DNA of 64,000 nucleotides, taken from Pantoea sp. AS-PWVM4. GTDB lineage: Bacteria; Pseudomonadota; Gammaproteobacteria; Enterobacterales; Enterobacteriaceae. A program made the translations under genes and the position numbers. Of the stretch, positions 7,853-15,280 are shown one piece after another. Position 1 is the stretch's first letter, and every line of letters starts with the position of its first letter. Location of the stretch: NCBI RefSeq assembly GCF_000468095.1, contig NZ_ASZC01000007.1:1-64000 (forward strand), given 5' to 3'. The notes beneath the pieces are model-generated. The model saw only the letters and a list, made by a program, of their open reading frames with translations, did not search any database and had not been told where the DNA came from.

Positions 7853-7930
7853 TTAAAAGAGAGAAACACACCCGCTGAGCAGCAGCGAGCCGAAAGTAAT
7901 ACCTGCCAATAACAGAACACGGTGCAACAT
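7853..7930 (-). CDS. Tiny lipoprotein 1 (25 residues)
   Basis: Reads MLHRVLLLAGITFGSLLLSG and then CVSLF, stop: a lipoprotein signal with lipobox LSGC (Cys21) and a mature part of five residues. TGGGGGT lies about seven bases upstream of the ATG. The TetR-type operator at 7950-7966 is 20 bp upstream, so the pair should be expressed when the repressor is released. Such short lipoproteins can perturb or signal envelope state; that is inference. Confidence 0.7.
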   Translation of the reverse strand: MLHRVLLLAGITFGSLLLSGCVSLF

Positions 7931-7949
7931 AAGATAACCCCCATTAATG

Positions 7950-7966
7950 AACTGTACCGTTTAGTT
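7950..7966. promoter_or_regulatory. TetR-type operator, copy 2
   Basis: AACTGTACCGTTTAGTT, identical to copy 1 at 14 of 17 positions. It lies just upstream of the tiny lipoprotein pair on the minus strand and just downstream of the TetR gene end (8024). Confidence 0.7.
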
Positions 7967-8023
7967 TAATTATAATCTGTGGTCTGTCAATCGAATCATG
8001 ACTTGTTGACAGACTTACATCCC

Positions 8024-8647
8024 TTATCTGACGTTCAGGGCGGTCCCTTGCAGAAATACCTGCACGGCATTTTCAACCATTGTGGCAACTTCTTTATCCG
8101 TATACACCGGCATCTGGCGTCGCAGAAAGAGTTCATCTGCTTCAGCCTTAACCAGGGCCGAAAACTGCTTTGCTCTTAGCCCTGGGTTGCTACGGGATAA
8201 TTCCCCGCTTTCCATGTATTTTTCCATCACCTGCGTCAGTGCGTTCATGCTTTCCCGTACACCGGATTCATAAAAAAGCTCTCCGATATCGGAATGGCCG
8301 GCTTCGCCAACGACCATGCGGTAAAGTTGCATGGCCTTCCAGTCGGACGTCATGACGCCCAGCATCCTCTCACCGAACTGCTGTAGTTTATCCGCGAGGC
8401 TAAGAGATTGATTATCCGCACTGTACAGCTCATCAGCAGCACGGGTGAGATAGTTGGTACTGAAGGTTCTGACGACCGCCTCAAACAGGCTTTCTTTCGA
8501 GTTGAAGTAATTGTAAAGGGTGGCTTTTGAACAACCGGCGGTTTTTGCAACGCCATCCATCGAAGCCCGTTCATATCCTTGTTCAAGAAAAACGGAGGAA
8601 GCCGCGTCAAGGATCTCTTTTCTTTTTTGTTCAGTTAGCTTACGCAT
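8024..8647 (-). CDS. TetR/AcrR-family repressor of the lipoprotein group
   Basis: A 207-residue TetR-type repressor. The N-terminal helix-turn-helix covers about residues 10-55 (KRKEILDAASSVFLEQGYE, then MDGVAKTAGCSKATLYNYF); the rest is an all-helical ligand and dimer domain resembling the AcrR C-terminal type. ATG 8647 has GGAGA six bases upstream; an earlier in-frame start at 8674 is not needed. Placement between three related palindromes (6497, 7950, 8707) makes it the likely regulator of the DUF3313 lipoprotein, the 6585-7716 genes, the tiny lipoproteins and itself. Its ligand is unknown. Confidence 0.85.
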   Translation of the reverse strand: MRKLTEQKRKEILDAASSVFLEQGYERASMDGVAKTAGCSKATLYNYFNSKESLFEAVVRTFSTNYLTRAADELYSADNQSLSLADKLQQFGERMLGVMTSDWKAMQLYRMVVGEAGHSDIGELFYESGVRESMNALTQVMEKYMESGELSRSNPGLRAKQFSALVKAEADELFLRRQMPVYTDKEVATMVENAVQVFLQGTALNVR

Positions 8648-8691
8648 TGTTATCTCCAGGGTCAGAAAAACCACCTTAACAAAACCAGATG

Positions 8692-8723
8692 GTTCATTAA
8701 AGGATGAACTGCTCCGTTACGTA
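8692..8723. promoter_or_regulatory. Operator-like site upstream of the TetR gene
   Basis: Contains an inverted repeat GTTCAT (8692-8697) / ATGAAC (8704-8709) overlapping AACTGCTCCGTTACGTA (8707-8723), which matches copy 2 of the TetR-type operator at 12 of 17 positions. It is placed about 45-75 bp before the repressor start, as expected for autoregulation. Confidence 0.4.
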
Positions 8724-8726
8724 ACA

Positions 8727-9368
8727 TCAGGCGGGCAACCAACCCATACCGCGTAACGTAATCTGGATGCGTTTTTTTATATGTTCTGCGATCGCCTGTT
8801 TTTCTCTGAAGTCTGCTACACGCCGGTGTGGCATAAGTGCGCCGAAGACCACATCCATCAACATTCCGGCATAGACCGCCACATCATCCAACGGCAAATT
8901 TTTCTCGCTGGCGGTGCTCTGTAACCAGTCCATGAGCATTTCCCTGGAACTTACCGCCCGGGTTTCATAGAGATAATCGGAAAGCTCAGGGAACAGGATT
9001 GATTCGCGCGTCATCAACCGCAGGATCGCTTCACGCTCCAGAGATTGTTCTTCGCTGACGTCGAGGCGAAAAATTCGAAACAGACACTCGTCCAGCGCGC
9101 ACTGTTCATCCTCGGGTCTGGGCAAATCAAGCAACAGATGGCGATGCTCGCTGATCACTGCGGCAAACAAGGCCTGTTTATCTCTGAATACCTCATACAG
9201 CGTACGTTTCGAAACTTTTGCCCGCCGGGCCACTTCTGCCGTGCTGGTATTGGCAAAACCCAATTCAACGAAGGCGCGATAGGCACTTTCAATGATGACC
9301 TGACGTCGGCTGGCGGCATCCTGGGTTCTGGGGCGACCGCGAGTAGGCAGTGAGTCACTACTTTTCAT
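8727..9368 (-). CDS. TetR-family repressor facing the methyltransferase operon
   Basis: A 213-residue TetR-type repressor with a basic N-terminal arm (TRGRPRTQDAASRRQ) and a helix-turn-helix at about residues 38-60 (TSTAEVARRAKVSKRTLYEVF). The C-terminal domain is helical and resembles the AcrR-like/AefR group. It is divergent from the methyltransferase at 9485 across a 116-bp gap with a perfect palindrome at 9404-9424, so it most likely represses that operon and itself. Confidence 0.85.
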   Translation of the reverse strand: MKSSDSLPTRGRPRTQDAASRRQVIIESAYRAFVELGFANTSTAEVARRAKVSKRTLYEVFRDKQALFAAVISEHRHLLLDLPRPEDEQCALDECLFRIFRLDVSEEQSLEREAILRLMTRESILFPELSDYLYETRAVSSREMLMDWLQSTASEKNLPLDDVAVYAGMLMDVVFGALMPHRRVADFREKQAIAEHIKKRIQITLRGMGWLPA

Positions 9369-9403
9369 GTTAACTGTGGGTTCCGTTAATCTTCGTCACA
9401 ATT

Positions 9404-9424
9404 ATGGTACTTGATAAGTACCAT
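9404..9424. promoter_or_regulatory. Perfect 21-bp palindromic operator
   Basis: Arms ATGGTACTT and AAGTACCAT are exact reverse complements separated by three bases. An extra half-site AAGGTAC follows at about 9428. The position midway between the divergent TetR and methyltransferase genes supports its role as their shared operator. Confidence 0.75.
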
Positions 9425-9484
9425 AAAAAGGTACAGGATATTTTTCAGCAAAGGCAGATTTTAACGTAACCCTGGAGAACATCC

Positions 9485-10138
9485 ATGAAAACGGAACCGT
9501 TTACTCACACCTCCTCCGCCATCCGTGATCCGCAGATTTTAAAGGTGATCGCGCAGATGAATGCACGAAGGAAGCATCCGGATGCGGCCGCATTTGCCGG
9601 GCCGGGCGCACCGGACCCGGAAATGTTTGCCGATTATGGCTTCTCGATTCATCCCGAGCAGGGCGACCTTATTTATCTGTTATGCCGGGCAATGAAGGCA
9701 AAAAAGGTGGTGGACTTTGCCACTTCGGTTGGAATGTCAGCCCTCTATTTTGCGGCCGCAATGCGCGACAACGGCGGGGGGGAGGTCATTGGTGCCGAAC
9801 TGGTGGCGGCGAAAGCAGCAACCGCACAGCGCAATCTGGCTGCCGCCGGGCTGGAGAGTTACGTGGATATCCGTATCGGTGATGCACGCGAAACGTTAAA
9901 AGATCTCGGCGGTCCGGTCGATTTTGTCCTGATTGATGGCTGGCCACTGGCAGATGGTCCGACGCTGGCAAGACAGGTCATTGAAATCATGGCGCCGCAG
10001 TTACGGGTGGGGGGTTACGTGCTGAATGATAACGCGGAACCTGATTTCCTGGCGTTTATCCGTAATCCGGACAACGGATTCATCTCGGTTACGTTGCCCA
10101 TCAAGCGTGGAACTGAACTGGCAGTGAAGGTCGGATAA
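9485..10138 (+). CDS. Class I SAM-dependent O-methyltransferase-like protein
   Basis: A 217-residue Rossmann-fold methyltransferase of the catechol/caffeoyl O-methyltransferase type. The SAM-binding motif I region is VVDFATSVGMSALYFAAAM (about residues 75-93), the acidic loop is VIGAELVAAKAATAQRNL, and the post-motif is GDARETLKDLGGPVDFVLIDGW; the DGW aspartate fits the metal site of this family. The acceptor substrate is unknown. Its stop overlaps the next start by one base (TAATG), so it is co-transcribed and co-translated with the Tat-exported protein that follows. Confidence 0.8.
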   Translation: MKTEPFTHTSSAIRDPQILKVIAQMNARRKHPDAAAFAGPGAPDPEMFADYGFSIHPEQGDLIYLLCRAMKAKKVVDFATSVGMSALYFAAAMRDNGGGEVIGAELVAAKAATAQRNLAAAGLESYVDIRIGDARETLKDLGGPVDFVLIDGWPLADGPTLARQVIEIMAPQLRVGGYVLNDNAEPDFLAFIRNPDNGFISVTLPIKRGTELAVKVG

Positions 10139-11475
10139 TGTCGATGTTTACCCGACGACATTTCCTTCAGGCCGGTGTAGGACTGGGGGCTGCCGCGATG
10201 TTGACGCCGGGCTTTTCCGCTTTCCTGTCCGGCAAAAACCATCGGCTTAAGGCGGGCGTGGGACGGGCAAATGTGGTTCTGACCGGGTTATATCCGCTGG
10301 ATGATTTTGTCGGTGAACACGATCCACTGGCTACCCGTGTATTGCTGCTGGAGCAGGATGGCCAGCGTCAGGCCATTGTCGTAGTGGACCTGACTTCACT
10401 GACACAGGATGTCATTGTCCGGTTCAAGTCTATCCTGTCAGAGGTCAGCGGTGTCACCGCTGCGAACACCATCATCAACGCCAGTCACTCCTTCTCAACA
10501 CCGCATATTTTTACCGGGGCCTCAGCAGCGGTGCTCGCCGCCTTTGAGAATGCCGTGCGTAGCGCAGCAACACAGGCGGTCAGTTCCTTACAACCCGTAC
10601 AACCGGGTATCGGTAATGGCCTGAGCAGAATCGGCGTCAATCGTAATATCAATGCCCCTGCGGGCTGGTGGCTTGGCGCTGACGATGCGGGTTATAGCGA
10701 TCCCCATGTGGGGCTGATAAGTCTGAATACGGCAGACGGCCATCCGCTGGCGATTCTGATCAACTATGCCGTGCAACCGGCGGTGATGGATGCATCCCAA
10801 AGAGCAACCGGGGGCCGCCTGGTCAGTGCGGATCTGGCGGGAGCGACCTGTCGTTATGTCGAAAACCATTACGGCAGTGGCACGGTGGCGTTTTATCTCG
10901 TGGGCTGTGCCGGGGATCAGGTGCCTTATCTCCAGGCCAGTCGTCATGTTGTGCATAAAGATGGCAGCACCGATCGTATCGATATTCACGAAAAAGGTTT
11001 CGCGTTGCTGGATTCATTCGGACAGCGGCTGGGGGACGAAGTTATTCGAATCGCTGATGGTATCAGCCCTCAGCCAAGTGGCATCTTCAGAGTCGAACGG
11101 CAGAACATTACCGTCAAATCGCAAAACTTCCCCCCCCGGCACGCGCCAACCGGTCCCGTTAAGACATTTGATTATCAGGTCAGCGGTGTCAGCAGCCTGC
11201 CAGTGGTGATGATGCAATGGGGAGACAGCGTATTAGTCGGTGTCCAGCCGGAGTTTTCTGCCAGCCTCGGTGTACATATTCGTGCCGAATCCCCTTTCGC
11301 ACAGACCTTTGTGATGACCATGGTGGATGGTGCGGCCAAATATCTCCCGGACAGCGACAGCTACGACCGTTTTACCTATGAAGCTCGCTCTTCACCTTTT
11401 GCACCTGGCGCCGGTGAAGTGGCAGCCCAGGCCATTATTAAACAGTTAAAGCAGATGCGGGCGTTACCTGCATGA
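10138..11475 (+). CDS. Tat-exported neutral ceramidase-like hydrolase
   Basis: A 445-residue protein with a twin-arginine signal (TRRHFLQAGVGLGAAAML). The mature part begins LKAGVGRANVVLTG and continues with DPLATRVLLLEQDGQ, AIVVVDLTSL and NASHSFSTPH, a layout like the N-terminal domain of neutral/alkaline ceramidases, where an N-S-SHTHS-type motif holds a zinc-ligand histidine; here it is partly changed (ASHSFST). The NYAVQPAVMD segment is at the place of the family's N-FA-H-type motif. I infer a periplasmic amidase or lipase-like hydrolase; substrate unknown. Part of the 9485-12974 operon. Confidence 0.55.
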   Translation: MSMFTRRHFLQAGVGLGAAAMLTPGFSAFLSGKNHRLKAGVGRANVVLTGLYPLDDFVGEHDPLATRVLLLEQDGQRQAIVVVDLTSLTQDVIVRFKSILSEVSGVTAANTIINASHSFSTPHIFTGASAAVLAAFENAVRSAATQAVSSLQPVQPGIGNGLSRIGVNRNINAPAGWWLGADDAGYSDPHVGLISLNTADGHPLAILINYAVQPAVMDASQRATGGRLVSADLAGATCRYVENHYGSGTVAFYLVGCAGDQVPYLQASRHVVHKDGSTDRIDIHEKGFALLDSFGQRLGDEVIRIADGISPQPSGIFRVERQNITVKSQNFPPRHAPTGPVKTFDYQVSGVSSLPVVMMQWGDSVLVGVQPEFSASLGVHIRAESPFAQTFVMTMVDGAAKYLPDSDSYDRFTYEARSSPFAPGAGEVAAQAIIKQLKQMRALPA

Positions 11476-11504
11476 CGCGCAACCTGCATTCAGGAAGATA
11501 AAAT

Positions 11505-12974
11505 ATGACAAATATGTCGCGAAGAACTTTCATGGTGGCCGGAACCGCGCTGGCCGGAGCTATCTCTGCGGCAGGGATATCCCGTGAGGCGGTGGCGGCA
11601 GATAAAAATGGATTTATGGCGGCATCGGCAAATGCGACGAGCAAGGACGATGGCGTGAAAAAAGGCCCTGGTTTACAACGTATTTTTGCACTTTGCGAAG
11701 TCACGGGGGGTGGGGAGAAGATTTACGGCATTGCCGCTGAATATGACGCAGATATCGATCCAACCAGCCTGGCACTCACAACGTTTAAAGCGGGGGTAAT
11801 ACCGGCAGCCGAGGGATTCTTTGCCGGTATGCCCAACGAACCCGACAAAAATGCCACGCAGGCTAAGCCCTTACCACGCGCCATCACATCAATTTACACC
11901 CATGCCGAACCCGCGTTGCTGGCAGGACAATCCAGCGTAACCGGACGTTATGTGATTGTCGAATTCGCTCATGATACGGACCTTAGCCTGCCGACCCAGG
12001 ACAGCGATATCGTATCGCTGACGCAGGTTAAGAACGTCAAGACCCTCGCCGGTCATGTCTATGCCGCCAGCAATACGCCGTGGAGCAATGCCGCTGCGCG
12101 CGGCAACAACGTTGTTATTCGGGGCGTTGATGAGTGGGAGCAGCATCACTGGTGGTGGGATGACAGCCGATCGGCGTGGCTTGAATACAGCATTTATCTG
12201 CCGAAATCATTTCTCAAATCGGGTGGTGAGAACAAGGCATATCCACTGGTACTGGCCATTACGCACTCCGGCACCAGCTATGATGGCACCTGCGCCCAGA
12301 CGCTGACTGAGCAATGTATTGCGTCGATCTGGAGCATGCCGGAAGAGCAGGACTTACATGAATGTGTGGTTATCACACCGCGTTACGAGCGCACCACCAT
12401 GAACGATTACTGGGAGCACACCAGTGATGTGGAGAATACCTGGCGGCTGGTGCAATCCCTGCTCAGTAACACCTGGGACTACGGTAATCCGAATCTCGAA
12501 GATCGTGCCGACAAGGTGCTGAAAATTGATGCATCGCGGGTGTACTGCACCGGATGGTCTATGGGTGCCATGACATCGCTGTGGCTGATGGCGAAACACC
12601 CGGAGACCTTCGCCGCCGGACTCATCATTGCCGGGCAACAGCGCCCCAAAGATGTTGCGACCCTGGCGAACCAGAAATTGCTGATCATTACCGGGTCTGA
12701 CGACAACAAAGCCACGCCGTGGAATGAAAAATGTGTGCCCGTGTGGGAGCAGGGTGGCGCGAAGGTGACTCGCCCGAGTGAATTGCTGGACCCGACACTG
12801 ATTTTCCCGGTTAACAATCAGCAGGCATTAACGGAGCAGGTTAATCATTATCTGGATCAAGGCGGGAACATTACGTTTTTGACCTTCAAAGGTGTTGATC
12901 ATATGGCCTCTGCACGCAAATTCTTCTATATCAATGCCGCACGGGCGTGGTTGTTTAAACAACAAAAGGTGTAA
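11505..12974 (+). CDS. Tat-exported alpha/beta hydrolase (esterase/PHB-depolymerase type)
   Basis: A 489-residue protein with a twin-arginine signal (SRRTFMVAGTALAGAISAAG), a beta-rich N-terminal region to about residue 210, and a C-terminal alpha/beta hydrolase domain: YPLVLAITHSG (strand and oxyanion region), the nucleophile elbow GWSMGAM (about residue 350), IITGSDDNKAT (acid loop) and the catalytic histidine probably in KGVDHMAS. This arrangement fits predicted peptidase/PHB-depolymerase-like esterases. AGGAAG lies six bases before ATG 11505. It follows the ceramidase-like gene by 29 bp and probably acts with it in the periplasm. Confidence 0.7.
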   Translation: MTNMSRRTFMVAGTALAGAISAAGISREAVAADKNGFMAASANATSKDDGVKKGPGLQRIFALCEVTGGGEKIYGIAAEYDADIDPTSLALTTFKAGVIPAAEGFFAGMPNEPDKNATQAKPLPRAITSIYTHAEPALLAGQSSVTGRYVIVEFAHDTDLSLPTQDSDIVSLTQVKNVKTLAGHVYAASNTPWSNAAARGNNVVIRGVDEWEQHHWWWDDSRSAWLEYSIYLPKSFLKSGGENKAYPLVLAITHSGTSYDGTCAQTLTEQCIASIWSMPEEQDLHECVVITPRYERTTMNDYWEHTSDVENTWRLVQSLLSNTWDYGNPNLEDRADKVLKIDASRVYCTGWSMGAMTSLWLMAKHPETFAAGLIIAGQQRPKDVATLANQKLLIITGSDDNKATPWNEKCVPVWEQGGAKVTRPSELLDPTLIFPVNNQQALTEQVNHYLDQGGNITFLTFKGVDHMASARKFFYINAARAWLFKQQKV

Positions 12975-13066
12975 TTATCAAATCGGATATAGACGGTTTA
13001 CTGGTCCTGCCTTATGCCGATAAGCGCCAACAGTGACGGTATGAAGCAGGATATGTACGTCATTGT

Positions 13067-13222
13067 GGGCCGTAAATGTAGTGGAGGTGGGCCGATAAAG
13101 AGGCTTGTGGGCCGTAAATATTGTCATGATGGGCCGAAAAGGCTACTGATGGGCCGTAAATTCTGCTGTAATGGACCGAAAACAATATCGATGGCCCGTA
13201 AATTTTATATATCGGGCCGTAA
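13067..13222 (+). repeat. Eight phased GGGCCG(T)AAA repeats upstream of the Fic-like gene
   Basis: GGGCCG or close variants begin at 13067, 13089, 13109, 13131, 13151, 13173 (GGACCG), 13193 (GGCCCG) and 13214. Spacing alternates 22, 20, 22, 20, 22, 20, 21 bp, averaging two helical turns. The first seven alternate in type: odd copies are followed by TAAAT, even copies by A-rich AAAA/ATAAA, making a 42-bp higher-order unit. A 95-residue ORF runs through them (13014-13301) but its protein simply repeats GRK--DGPK, so I treat it as a by-product. The repeats lie 60-220 bp before the start at 13285 and look like a multi-site operator. Confidence 0.8.
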
Positions 13223-13284
13223 ACCTATCTGCAGGAAAGGTGTGTCAGCAAAGCTGATGTCATTTAGCGGCAACTGGAGAAACA

Positions 13285-14619
13285 ATGGATTTGAAAAATG
13301 AGATTTTGGTAGCTGTGGCTGTCAGTAACATACCTCTCAGTTCCGGTGAACTCGCGCTGTCACTAAAAATTGGCAAATCAACCGTTAAACGTCATGTTGA
13401 TACTCTGCTTAAAGAAGGCCGCCTAATAAAGGTAGGAACAGGTAGGGGAACCCGGTACAGAACTGATGTAGATTTACGGCCTGTTAACTTGCAAGATAAC
13501 GCAAATGCGGGGCTTGAACAGCCATCCAAATCTTCAGAATTACTTAGTTATCTTCAGGCTCCACTCTCCGCAAGAGACATTACTGGTTATGCGAGAGAGT
13601 TTGTTGATGATTATATTCCAAATCAATCCTCTTTACTGCCAGCAGCCCTTGCGGAAACCTTGAGACTGGAAGGACAGATGGGTGGGCAACAACCTGCTGG
13701 TACCTACGCTCGTAAAGTTCTTGAGCAATTACTGATAGATTTGGCATGGTCTTCATCGAAACTAGAGGGAAATAAGTATTCGTTACTAGCGACAGAAGAA
13801 CTTTTTAAAAGTGGAACTGAAGGCGGTGACCTTGATGCAGTTATGCTGCTTAACCATAAACAGGCAATTGAGTTCCTGGTAGATGCGGTTCCTGATTATG
13901 GGCTTACTGCACCGGTAATTAGCAATTTACACTCTATTTTAATGCATGATCTTCTGTCTGATTCTGAAGGGTTGGGTACCATAAGAACAAAAATTGTGAA
14001 TATTAGCGGTACAACATATACACCTCTACAAGCCCCTCTGATTCTTCAGGAAATGTTTGACATAATTATCGCTAAAGCACGTATAATAAAAAATCCAGTT
14101 GAGGCGGCTTTTTTTCTCTGGGTTAACATGGCTTATCTCCAGCCATTTGAAGATGGAAATAAAAGAACCAGTCGACTTGCAGCTAATATTCCACTGATGA
14201 TTTATAATAGTGCCCCATTATCATTTCTCGATGCTGATGTAACTGATTATGCTTATGCAATGATGGGTGTTTATGAAAAGCAGGATGTGACACTTGCTAT
14301 TGATTTATTTGTACATTTGTACAGGCGTTCGATAAAAAGATATCGTGTCACTTTGGATTCTATGGGGGTTCCGGATCCGTTCAGATTACTCCATAGGGAA
14401 GACCTTAATATCGCAATACGGGCTATTGTTGTAGAAAGACGAGATATTGAATCAGTACTCACATCGCTGGGAATAAATGATGATGAGAAAGAAAAATTCA
14501 AATCATTATTGGTTGATGAACTCCGCGTATTGCAAATTCATAATTTTGCACGCTATCGGTTGGGCATGAGAGAGGTTGAACAATGGATTAACGAGGGCCG
14601 TCCTATCATAAATCTGTGA
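13285..14619 (+). CDS. Winged-helix Fic-family protein with Gln replacing the catalytic His
   Basis: A 444-residue protein. Residues 1-60 are a winged helix (SSGELALSLKIGKSTVKRHV, then GTGRGTRYRTD); residues about 110-370 are a Fic domain. An inhibitory-helix motif of the S-x-x-x-E-G-N type is visible (SKLEGN, about residue 160), and the Fic motif reads QPFEDGNKRTSR, with Gln286 where AMP-transferring Fic enzymes have histidine. With the DNA-binding domain this suggests a regulator rather than an active enzyme, or an altered activity. GGAGAA precedes ATG 13285. The gene is AT-richer than its neighbours, consistent with separate acquisition. It is monocistronic, behind the phased repeats. Confidence 0.8.
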   Translation: MDLKNEILVAVAVSNIPLSSGELALSLKIGKSTVKRHVDTLLKEGRLIKVGTGRGTRYRTDVDLRPVNLQDNANAGLEQPSKSSELLSYLQAPLSARDITGYAREFVDDYIPNQSSLLPAALAETLRLEGQMGGQQPAGTYARKVLEQLLIDLAWSSSKLEGNKYSLLATEELFKSGTEGGDLDAVMLLNHKQAIEFLVDAVPDYGLTAPVISNLHSILMHDLLSDSEGLGTIRTKIVNISGTTYTPLQAPLILQEMFDIIIAKARIIKNPVEAAFFLWVNMAYLQPFEDGNKRTSRLAANIPLMIYNSAPLSFLDADVTDYAYAMMGVYEKQDVTLAIDLFVHLYRRSIKRYRVTLDSMGVPDPFRLLHREDLNIAIRAIVVERRDIESVLTSLGINDDEKEKFKSLLVDELRVLQIHNFARYRLGMREVEQWINEGRPIINL

Positions 14620-15106
14620 ACTGATGGTTTTTTGCGTATTAATTGCTGACTGACGAAAGAAAAGTGTAGGGTTATGGAAAAATACTATGAATTGTAGCTG
14701 CACATAATGCTTATAGATGTAAGCTCTTAAGCACTCTCGCAAAAAGAGCGCTAAGACCAAGTGAAATAATATCCCTACTCGACATCATCTCTCTATCCAT
14801 TTTATTGCTATGGATTAGGGCCGATCGCTAAAGAACTGACCCGGTTTGCCCATATCACATTTCCAGCATGAAGAATGATATTCATCTCTTACCTTGAAAC
14901 GCCTTAACCTACGAAAGCTCAGCAGCAAAACCAAGCGATTGGAGAATTCGCTCACGGCCTAATGGATTTAATGTACCGGATGGTCAATTGTTCGGATGAA
15001 AATTCATATCAGCCGAACGGTTATCACATTGAACACTCCCACAAAAAATTCCAATAAAAACCAAATTAATCATGTGGTTATGTCTATTATTTGTCTGAAA
15101 AACATA
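14620..15106. other. Gene-free stretch, nothing recognised
   Basis: About 490 bp of AT-rich sequence between the Fic-like gene and the promoter of the glucose dehydrogenase gene. I find no convincing ORF, RNA gene or repeat in it. Confidence 0.5.
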
Positions 15107-15145
15107 TTGACAGCCCTGTCCCTGTATACCTAGATTATAAAGGCA
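15107..15145 (+). promoter_or_regulatory. Promoter with PadR-type operator, copy 1 (glucose dehydrogenase)
   Basis: TTGACA at 15107-15112, an 18-bp spacer and TAGATT at 15131-15136, overlapped by TACCTAGATTATAAAGGCA (15127-15145). The left half matches the perfect palindrome at 17746-17764; the right half is degenerate. The same TTGACN, 17-18 bp, TAGNTT architecture occurs at 17727 and 21002. Confidence 0.65.
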
Positions 15146-15197
15146 TGCTGCCAAATGTTACAACAACAATCTTTTCATGTTGCAGACATGTAAGTGT

Positions 15198-15250
15198 GCT
15201 GGTGGCATAAATTCTTACTTCTCGCGTCTGCAAGATTCCGCACCACCAGC
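15198..15250 (+). promoter_or_regulatory. Leader inverted repeat before the glucose dehydrogenase gene
   Basis: GCTGGTGG (15198-15205) pairs exactly with CCACCAGC (15243-15250) around a 37-base loop, ending 30 bp before the start codon. It would fold in the 5' untranslated region of the message from the 15107 promoter. Whether it regulates translation is unknown. Confidence 0.3.
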
Positions 15251-15280
15251 CTGTAATCAACTTACTCATTGAGCTTACTC

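Noticed and set aside
13014..13301. 95-residue ORF with repeated GRK--DGPK units
   Set aside because: The protein repeat is explained by the GGGCCG DNA repeats; the ORF overlaps the real start at 13285 in another frame and lacks a ribosome site.
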